Source of the DNA: Streptomyces longispororuber
GTDB taxonomy: Bacteria > Actinomycetota > Actinomycetes > Streptomycetales > Streptomycetaceae
NCBI RefSeq assembly: GCF_014656095.1
Contig: NZ_BNBT01000066.1
Coordinates: forward strand, 1-41,827
Length of the DNA stretch: 41,827 bases
Reading direction: 5' to 3'
Made by a program: the position numbers and the translations under genes. Positions 32,681 to 40,600 of the stretch are shown here, one piece after another; position 1 is the stretch's first letter, and every line of letters begins with the position of its first letter. The notes beneath the pieces were generated by a model. That model searched no databases. It was not told the DNA's origin and saw nothing but the letters and a program-made list of their open reading frames with translations.

Positions 32681-34429
32681 TCAGGCCGGGGCGGGCAGGT
32701 CGGAGTGCAGGGGTGTGAGGCGGGCGGAGCGGAGTGCTTCGCGGGTGCGTGCGCGCTGGACCTTGCCGCTGGTGGTGCGGGGCACGCTCAGCGGGCCGAC
32801 GACGACCACGTCGGCGTGGAGCCGCAGTTCACGGGCCAGGCGCTGCTTGATGACGTCGGCGAGGGCCGCGGGGGAGCGGCCGTCGAGGTGCAGGGGGCGG
32901 ATCTCCTGGACCAGGACGACGCGCTCGGTGCCGGAGGCGTCGGGCAGGGCGAAGGCGGCGCAGGGGCCGGTGGCGGGGTCGGCGGACTCGCTGAGGCGCT
33001 CCAGGTCCTGCGGGTGGATGTTGCGGCCGTTGACGATGATCAGGTCCTTGGCGCGGCCGGTGACGTACAGCTCGCCGTTCCGGAGGAACCCGAGGTCGCC
33101 GGTGCGCAGGAAGGGGCCCTCGCCGTCGGCGGTGCGGGCGGCGAAGTGCGCGGCGGTCGCCTCCGGGTCACCCAGGTAGCCGTCGGCGACGCTGGGGCCG
33201 CGGACCCAGATCTCGCCGACGCGGCCGTCCCGTACGGGGCACGCCGTGGCGGGGTCGACGACGCGGACGTCGCAGCCCGCGGGGCGGCCGCAGCCGACCA
33301 GGTCGACGCCGTCGGGACAGGGCACGGCCCGGCCCTCCTCCAGCGCCCCGCGGTCGAAGCGCTCGACGGCCGGCCCGCGCCCGCACGGCGTACCGCTGAC
33401 CAGGAGGGTGGCCTCGGCCAGGCCGTAGCCGGGCGCCCAGACGTCCGGGCGGAAGCCGATGGGGGCGAGGCGGCGGGCGACCGCGGTCAGGGTCTCGGGG
33501 CGCACGGGCTCGGCGCCGCTGAGCGCGAACCGCGGGCTCCCCACGTCCAGCTCCGGGTCCACGTCCGCGAGCCGGCCGGCGGGCAGGGTGCGCAGCAGCC
33601 AGTCGTAGGCGAAGTTCGGGGCGAAGGTGTAGAACGCCCGGTACCGGCTGATCATCTGGAGCCAGATCAGCGGGTGGGCGACGAAGGTGACCGGGGAGCA
33701 GAAGACGAGGCTCGCGTAGCACACGAGCGGGGTGAGCAACATCCCCACCAGGCCCATGTCGTGGTAGTGCGGCAGCCAGCCGGCCCCGGCCGGTGACGGG
33801 TCGTGGCGCAGCTCGTCCCGGACCTCTTCGGGGAGGATCGTCTTTCTGATCGACAGCAGGTTGTGCAGCAGGTTGCGGTGGGTGACGACGACGCCGCGCG
33901 GCTCGCTGGTCGACCCGGAGGTGTACTGGACGTAGGCGGTCGCCGAGAGGTCCTGCGCGAGCGGGCTCCAGCCGGCCGGATCGGGCAGCACGGCGGCCTC
34001 GGTGGCGGCGCACTCGACGCGGCGGCCGGCGCCCGGGCCACCGAGCCGGGCGTCGAGCGCGGGCCGGTGCGCGGCGTCGGTGAGGACCAGACCGACACCG
34101 GCGGCGCCGATGATGCCCGCACCGCGCTCCAGGGCCCGCCGGTCGGTGTCCGGCAGCGGGGCGGGGACGGCGACCCGCCCGGCGTACAGGCAGCCGAGGA
34201 AGACCGCCAGGAACTCCAGGCCCGCCGGGTACATGAGCAGGACCCGCGCGCCGGGCGCCGTCCGCTCCGTCAGCCAGGCCCCGACCGCGCGGGCGCGGGC
34301 GTCGAGCTGGGCGCAGCCGAGGCGCTCCACCTCGACGAGTTCACCGCGGACGCTGTCCACGCGCGCGTACCAGCGGGTGTCACCGACGCCCCACACCTTC
34401 TCGCGCAGGAACCGGACGAGCTCACTCAC
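32681..34429 (-). CDS. Fatty acyl-AMP ligase (FAAL)
   Basis: The product has 582 residues and shows the adenylate-forming signature YTSGSTSEPRGVVVTHRN, then GWLPHYHDMGLVG, the APGYGLAEATLLVS motif, the FLRTGDLGFL hinge region and a C-terminal TTSGKVQR lysine motif. The HYHDMGL and NLLHNL motifs are typical of FAALs, which activate fatty acids as acyl-AMP and pass them to an ACP rather than to CoA. Its start overlaps the end of the ACP gene by eight bases, so this is the obvious partner. It is the last gene of the minus-strand operon. Confidence 0.93.
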   Translation of the reverse strand: MSELVRFLREKVWGVGDTRWYARVDSVRGELVEVERLGCAQLDARARAVGAWLTERTAPGARVLLMYPAGLEFLAVFLGCLYAGRVAVPAPLPDTDRRALERGAGIIGAAGVGLVLTDAAHRPALDARLGGPGAGRRVECAATEAAVLPDPAGWSPLAQDLSATAYVQYTSGSTSEPRGVVVTHRNLLHNLLSIRKTILPEEVRDELRHDPSPAGAGWLPHYHDMGLVGMLLTPLVCYASLVFCSPVTFVAHPLIWLQMISRYRAFYTFAPNFAYDWLLRTLPAGRLADVDPELDVGSPRFALSGAEPVRPETLTAVARRLAPIGFRPDVWAPGYGLAEATLLVSGTPCGRGPAVERFDRGALEEGRAVPCPDGVDLVGCGRPAGCDVRVVDPATACPVRDGRVGEIWVRGPSVADGYLGDPEATAAHFAARTADGEGPFLRTGDLGFLRNGELYVTGRAKDLIIVNGRNIHPQDLERLSESADPATGPCAAFALPDASGTERVVLVQEIRPLHLDGRSPAALADVIKQRLARELRLHADVVVVGPLSVPRTTSGKVQRARTREALRSARLTPLHSDLPAPA

Positions 34430-34688
34430 GCTCGGCCCCGATCCGCCCGGCCAGCGTCTCCTCGACGTGGTCGACCACGGCGCCGACCGTGTGCAGCTCC
34501 CAGGCGACCTCGTCGGGGATGCGCAGCCCGAAGCGCTCCTCGGCGAGGACGGTCATGCGGACCAGGACGAGGGAGTCCAGGGCGAGGTCGGCGACGAACG
34601 CGGTCTGCTCGTCGACGTGGCGCGGGTCGACGCCGCCGCACTCGGCGAGGAGCGCCTTCACCTCGGCCAGGATCTCGGCCCGCCTCAT
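34422..34688 (-). CDS. Stand-alone acyl carrier protein
   Basis: The product has 88 residues with the phosphopantetheine attachment Ser in LALDSLVLVRM. Otherwise it has ordinary four-helix ACP character and an acidic surface. It overlaps the ALDH-P450 gene by ATGA and the FAAL gene by eight bases, so the three are translationally coupled. It probably receives the FAAL-activated acyl group and delivers it to a PKS, or holds the chain for the P450. Confidence 0.92.
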   Translation of the reverse strand: MRRAEILAEVKALLAECGGVDPRHVDEQTAFVADLALDSLVLVRMTVLAEERFGLRIPDEVAWELHTVGAVVDHVEETLAGRIGAERE

Positions 34689-37603
34689 CGCGCGGCCCCC
34701 TCGCCCGCCACGTCCCAGGCGACCGGCAGGGCGCTGAGGCCGCGCTCGAACATGCTGGGCCGCCATCGGGGTGTGCCGTCGAGGCGCAGGCCTGGCAGCC
34801 GGCGCAGGACGGTGGTGACGGCGGTCTCGGCGGTCATCCGGCCGATGTGGGCGCCCAGGCAGTAGTGGGGGCCGTGGCCGAAGGCGAGGTGCCCCGTCGT
34901 GGCGCGGCGCAGGTCGAGGCGGTCGGGGTCGGGGAACCGCGCGGGGTCCCGGTTGGCCGCGCCCAGACACAGGAACAGGGACTCGTCCGCGGGGACGGTC
35001 ACGTCGCCGAACGTGACGGGCCCGAGGGTGCCGCGCCAACTCGTGAACGGCAAAGGGCTCTCGTAGCGCAGGAGTTCACCGATGCCGCTGTCCCGCACGG
35101 ACGGGTCGTCGCGCAGCGCGGCGAGCTGCTCGGGGTGGGTGAGCAGGGCGTGCAGGCCGTTGCCGACGCTGTTGATGCTGGGGTCCTGGCCCGCCACGAG
35201 CATCATCATGACCTGGCCGTGCAGCTCGTCCTCGCTGAGCAGGCCGTTCCGGTCGCGGGCCGCCACGAGCAGGGAGATCAGGTCGTCGCCGGGCGAACGG
35301 CGCTTCCCGGCGACGGCCTTGCGGACGAACGCGTCGATCTCGTGGGCGAGCGCCGCCACGTAGGGGACGTCGTTGTTCCACTCGGCGGTACGCCAGATCA
35401 TCGCCCGCAGGTGGTCCATCTGCGGCGGGGCGGCGCCCAGGACGGAGAACAGGACGTTGCCGCCGAGCGGGTAGGCGACGGCCGCCATGAGGTCGGCGCG
35501 GCCCCGGTCCGCGATCCGGTCGATGCGGGCGTCGACGAGGCGCTGCACCCGGGTGCGCCACTGCTCCTGCCGGGCGGGCGTGAAGAAGGGCCGCATGAGC
35601 GCGCGCAGTTCGGCGTGGCGCGGGTCGTCGCTGTCGAGGAGGTGGACGAAGAGCCGCTCCCGCAGCTCGTCCGGCCAGTGCCGCAGCCACGTCCGGCCGG
35701 CGGTGGTGCGGGCGCTGTCGCAGGTCACCCGGGGGTCGGTGTGGGCCCGGCGGACGTCGTCGTAGCGGGTGAGGAACCAGCCGGGGCCGTCCGGGCTGAC
35801 GACCCGGCTCACCGGCCGGTGCGCGCGCAGCCAGTGCAGGGTGGGGTACGGGTCGTGCTGGAACGCCTCGGTGAACGGGGCCGGCAGCCCCCCGGGCAGG
35901 TCCTCGGGCGGCCAGCCCGGCGGGTAGGCCCGGGGCGCCTCGACCCTGGGCCGGGGCTGCGCCGGGACGTAGGGGGCGGCGGCGCGGGGCGGGGGCGGGG
36001 ACTGCGCCAGGGACACGCCTTGCAGGCGGCTGGTGCGCAGCATCGGGTAGTTGAGCTCGCCGTACCGGTCGCCGCTCAGCCCGGGGCCGCCGTGGTGGGA
36101 CAGGTAGGGCACCCCGGCCAGGTGCGCGTCGTTGACGCGGAGCTGGCCGCAGGAGCGGACGTCCCTGACGAACCGGTCGACGACCGCCGGGTCCTCGGCC
36201 AGCAGGGAGTTGCGCAGGCCGTAGGAGCCGGAGGCGACGAACGACGTCATGCCCGCGAGGAGGTCGTCGTCGGACGCGGGCTCGGGCACGACCAGGGTCA
36301 GCAGCGGGAAGAACGTCTCGTGCCGCACGCAGCGCAACTCCCGCGCGCGGGCCAGCCCGTCGACCCGCACGAGCGCCGGCTCGGCGAAGACGGCGATGTC
36401 GCTCTCCCGGCCGTGCACGTCCAGGTGGCGTCCGCCGGTCAGCACGCGGGCGCCCGCCTGCCGGGCGTCGGCGAGCGCGGCGTCGTACCCGGCGGTCTGC
36501 GGCGAGGCGGCGAGCACCACGCCCGGGTCGTCGGGGAAGCCGGGTCGCAGCGCCCGGACGCGATCGGCGAGCAGCTCGGCGAGCGGGTCGGCGATCTCGG
36601 GGTGGACGAGCGCGACGTTGGGGGCGCAGCAGATCTGGCCGCTGCCGTGGTAGGCCTCCAGGAGCGTCTCGACGGCCCGGTCGAGGGGCGCGTCCCGCCA
36701 CACCAGCACCATGTCGTTGCCGCCGAGTTCCAGGACCGGTTTCTTGCCCGCCGCCAGGCACGCCTTCTCCAGTTGCCCGCCGCGGACGGAGTCGCCGAAG
36801 TACAGCACGTCGTCCACGAGCGGACTGGCCAGCCAGGCGTCCAGGGCCTGGCCCGGGTCGGTGCACAGCGCGGACAGGACACCGGGCGGGGCACCGGCCT
36901 CGGCGAGCGCCGGTACGGCGATCCGCTCAAGAAGGTACATCGCGGCGATCGGCGCCTGCCGGGACAGCCGCACCACCACCGCGTTGCCCGCGAGGACGCA
37001 CTGGAAGGCCGCCGCGACACCGAGCGCGGGCGTGTTCAGCGGCGGCTGCACGCACACCACGCCGTCCGGCACCCGGCGCAGCACCACCGTCCGGCCGTCG
37101 AGGCGGTGGCGGGTGTCGAGCTGCCGCAGGCACCAGTCGGTGGTCTCGGCGCCGAAGAACGTCAGGAGGTCGTCGACCTCCGCCCGGGCCAGCCGCACCG
37201 GGTGCCCCTCCTCAACCAGCAGCCCGGTCAGCGCCTCCGCGTGGTCCCGCACCCGCGCGCGGAACGCCTCGGCGACGGCGGCGCGCCGGGCCACCGGGCT
37301 GCCGCCCCACTCGTCCGCCGCCCGCCGGGCGGCCTCCAGCGCGGCGCCCATGTGGTCGGGTCCGGCGAGGGCGCAGCGGCCCAGGACCGTGCCGGGGTGG
37401 GCGTCGGGCCCCATGCGCCCGGCGTTGAGGGCGTTGCGGTAGCAGGTGGCGCCGACGGGGTCGTCGAGCAGCGCGCCCGCGCGCAGCGCGTAGACCCACG
37501 CACCGTGGTCGGGGGCGGTGACGCCGCCGACGAGGGGGCCGAAGCTGAGCACGTCCTCGGCGGTGCGCGCCGCCGGACTGCCCGACGCCTGACAGGTGGT
37601 CAT
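34685..37603 (-). CDS. Aldehyde dehydrogenase-cytochrome P450 fusion
   Basis: The protein is 972 residues in one uninterrupted frame from ATG 37603 (GGAG upstream). Residues ~20-500 form an aldehyde dehydrogenase with N190 (PPLNTP), E292 (LELGGND), the nucleophile C325 (GQICCAPN) and HETFFP. A Pro-rich linker follows (~510-555). Residues ~560-965 form a class I-type bacterial P450 with ELLRYESP (ExxR) and the haem loop FGHGPHYCLG (C915). The I-helix reads AGQDPS, so the usual Thr after the acid is Pro808. The parts could process a thioester, aldehyde or terminal carbon in sequence. No reductase domain is attached, so redox partners must come from elsewhere. Start and domain order are clear; the substrate is unknown. 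Confidence 0.9.
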   Translation of the reverse strand: MTTCQASGSPAARTAEDVLSFGPLVGGVTAPDHGAWVYALRAGALLDDPVGATCYRNALNAGRMGPDAHPGTVLGRCALAGPDHMGAALEAARRAADEWGGSPVARRAAVAEAFRARVRDHAEALTGLLVEEGHPVRLARAEVDDLLTFFGAETTDWCLRQLDTRHRLDGRTVVLRRVPDGVVCVQPPLNTPALGVAAAFQCVLAGNAVVVRLSRQAPIAAMYLLERIAVPALAEAGAPPGVLSALCTDPGQALDAWLASPLVDDVLYFGDSVRGGQLEKACLAAGKKPVLELGGNDMVLVWRDAPLDRAVETLLEAYHGSGQICCAPNVALVHPEIADPLAELLADRVRALRPGFPDDPGVVLAASPQTAGYDAALADARQAGARVLTGGRHLDVHGRESDIAVFAEPALVRVDGLARARELRCVRHETFFPLLTLVVPEPASDDDLLAGMTSFVASGSYGLRNSLLAEDPAVVDRFVRDVRSCGQLRVNDAHLAGVPYLSHHGGPGLSGDRYGELNYPMLRTSRLQGVSLAQSPPPPRAAAPYVPAQPRPRVEAPRAYPPGWPPEDLPGGLPAPFTEAFQHDPYPTLHWLRAHRPVSRVVSPDGPGWFLTRYDDVRRAHTDPRVTCDSARTTAGRTWLRHWPDELRERLFVHLLDSDDPRHAELRALMRPFFTPARQEQWRTRVQRLVDARIDRIADRGRADLMAAVAYPLGGNVLFSVLGAAPPQMDHLRAMIWRTAEWNNDVPYVAALAHEIDAFVRKAVAGKRRSPGDDLISLLVAARDRNGLLSEDELHGQVMMMLVAGQDPSINSVGNGLHALLTHPEQLAALRDDPSVRDSGIGELLRYESPLPFTSWRGTLGPVTFGDVTVPADESLFLCLGAANRDPARFPDPDRLDLRRATTGHLAFGHGPHYCLGAHIGRMTAETAVTTVLRRLPGLRLDGTPRWRPSMFERGLSALPVAWDVAGEGAAR

Positions 37604-37617
37604 GGCGGGTTCTCCTT

Positions 37618-40600
37618 TCAGCCGGTGGTGACGCCGGGTCGGGGGGCGGTGCTGGTGCCCGAGCTGGTGCTGGTGCTGGTGCTCATGCTGGTTTCGGTGT
37701 CGGGGTGAGTGCCGGTGCCGGTGCCGGTGCCGATACTGGTACTGGTACTAGGACTTGTACTGGTACTCGAACCGGTGTCGGCGGGGCGGACGCCGAGGCG
37801 CAGCAGGACGTGGCGGGCGAGGTCGTTGAGGGTGATGCCGCCCTGCAGGAGCTCCATGGGCGGGATCTCCACGTCCAGGCGCCGGCGCAGCGTGGTCAGG
37901 AGTTCGGCGCCCATCAGCGAGTCGACGCCGTAGTCCTGGATCGGCTGCGCGGGGTCGAGCCGGTCGGCGTCGGTCTGCAGGATCCGGGCCAGCATCTCGG
38001 CGAGGGCCCGGCTGACGGTCCGCAGGGCCTCGTCGGCGCCGAGGCCCGCCAGGGCGGCCGCGAGGTCCTGGCGGCTGTGTCCGGCGAGTCCGTCGTCGGC
38101 CGGCAGCAGGGCCGCGAAGCGCGGCGCGGTGAGGGCGGGCAGCACGGTGCGCAGCCGGGCCCAGTCGAAGCGGCCGATCCCCGCGACGGCGGTACCGGAC
38201 GCGGCCAGGTTCTCCAGGGCGGCCAGCGCCACGGCGGAGCCGAGGGCCCGGGCGCCGAGCGCCTCCATGGCCGGGAGCAGGCCGGCGCGGGCCACGTGGC
38301 CTGTCTCGCCGAGTGCGCCCCACTGGACGGCGAGCGCCGGGCGCGTGCCGCTCCGGCGCCGCGCCAGGGCCTCGGTGTAGAGGTTCCCGCCGACGTAGGC
38401 GGCCTGCTTGATGTTGCCGACGGCCGCGGTGAAGGAGGAGTACGTCCAGAACAGCCGCAGGTCGTGCCGTTCGGTCAGCGCGTCCAGGACGGCCGCCCCG
38501 GCCATCTTGGGGGCCAGGGCCGTGCGGGCTCGTTCGTCGGTCAGCTCGGTGAGAGGGCAGTCGTCGAGGGTCATGGCCGCGTGCACCACCCCCGCGAGCC
38601 GGTGCCCGGTGGCGTCGACGGCGTCGATCACCTCGGCCATGGCGGCGGCGTCGGTGACGTCGGCGGCGTACGGCGTCGCCGTCACGCCCCGCTCGGCCAG
38701 GTCGGCCAGGACGGCGTCCGCCTCGGGTGCTTCGGCGCCCCGCCGGGAGACCAGCGCGAGGTGGCGGGCCCCGCGTTCGGCGAGCAGGCGGGCGGTGGCG
38801 GCGCCGAACCCGCTCAGCCCGCCGGTGATCAGATAGCTGCCGTCCGGGTCGAGCCCCAGCGGTTCGGGGCGGGCGTGGACGGGCACCGGGCCGGTGCGCG
38901 GGTCGAGGTCCACGACGACCTTGCCGACGTGCCGCGAGTGCTGGAGCAGCGCGAACGCCTCCTTGACCCGGGCGGCCGGGTACACCGTGTGCGGCAGCGG
39001 CCGGTAGCGGCCGTCCGCCACCCGGTCGGCGAGCTCGGCCAGCATCCGCCGGCCGGTCGTCAGACCGGCCCCGTCGGCCAGCAGGGCGGTGACGTCGACG
39101 CCGAAGAAGGCGATGTTGCGGCTGAAGGGCCGCATCAGCAGCGGCTTGTTGGCGTAGATGTCGCGCTTGCCGAGCTCGACGAACCTGCCGCCCGGCCGCA
39201 GGATCTCCAGGCCCCGGTCGATGGCTTGGCCCGCCAGCGAGTTGACCACCACGTCGACCCCGCGGCCGCGGGTGAGGCGCAGGGCCTGGTCGGCGAAGTC
39301 CAGGGTGCGGGAGTCCAGGACGTGTTCGACGCCCAGCGCGCGCAGCAGGTCCCGCTTGGCGGGGCTGCCCGCGGTGGCGATCACCGTGGCGCCCACGAGG
39401 CGGGCGTACTGGATAGCGGCGAGGCCCACCCCGCCGGCGGCGCCATGGACGAGCACGGTCTCCCCGGCCGTCAGCCGTGCGAGGTCGTGCAGCGCGTAGT
39501 GGACGGTCAGGAACGCGACCGGCAGGGTGGCGGCCTCGGCGAACCCCAGGCGGTCGGGGATCCGCACCACGAACGGCGCGGGCACCACCACGTGGGACGC
39601 CAGACAGGCCGGGACCGTCGCGCACACGCGGTCGCCGACCGCCAGGCCCCGCACGTCCTCGGCCACCGCGGTGACGACCCCGGCGCACTCCAGGCCGGGC
39701 CCGTCCCCACCGAACGCCCCCTCGGTCGCCTCCGGCGGCAGCAGCCCGGTCGCCTGCATGACGTCGCGGTAGTTGAGCGCCGCGGCGCGCACCGCGATCA
39801 CCACCTCACCGGCCGCGGGCGCCCGGTGCGGCCGGCGCGCCCAGACGGTCTCGTACGACAGTCCCGGCGCGCGGATCTCCAGGGCGAAGGGCGCCTCGCC
39901 GCTCGGCTCGACGTACTCGTCGGCGGGTCGTTGCCGCTCACGCGGTGCGAAGCGACCGCCTGCGGTGAGGACGACCTCGTCCTCGTGCGGCGCCCCGCCG
40001 TCCCCGCGCGGCGCCCTGTTGTCCTCGCCTGGCGTCCCGCCGTCCCCGCGCGGCGCCCTGTTGTCCTCGCCTGGCGTCCCGTTGTCCTCGCGCTGCGCGC
40101 TGTTGTTCTCGTGCGGTGCCGTGTCGTCCTCGCGCGGCGCTCCGCCGTCCTCGCCGCCGTCGGCCGGTGCGCGGCTCTCCAGCAGTTCGCGGGCCAGGCG
40201 TCGCGCGTCGGTGGCCGGGTCACCCAGGCGTTCCAGCGAGATTCGGGTCACGCGCACACCGGGCTGCTCGTTGGCCAGGGTGCGCGCCATGCCCCAGGCG
40301 GCGGCGTCCTGCGGGTGGTCGGGCCGTTCCGGCGCGGGCAGCGCACCGCTGGGGCGCGTCACCAGCCACACGGCCGGCCGGGCGCCCTCCGGCAGGTCCT
40401 GGCAGGCCGAGGCCACGGCGCCCAGCGTGGCCGCACGGCGCACGGCCTGGTCCAGCATCGCCCGCGGGTCCTCGGGGGCCTCGCCCAGGAGCAGCACGAC
40501 CGCCGGGTGGCCCGCCCCGGCCGGCGGCGCCGTCCAGGCCTCCGGGTCGCACGGCGCGGGCAGTACGGGGACGGGCCGGGAGCCGTCGCCGCCCAGCAGG

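Noticed and set aside
33803..37708. Plus-strand open frame of 1,301 codons opposite FAAL and ALDH-P450
   Set aside because: Same reason: no domain content, and the opposite strand carries clear catalytic motifs and overlapping start/stop codons.
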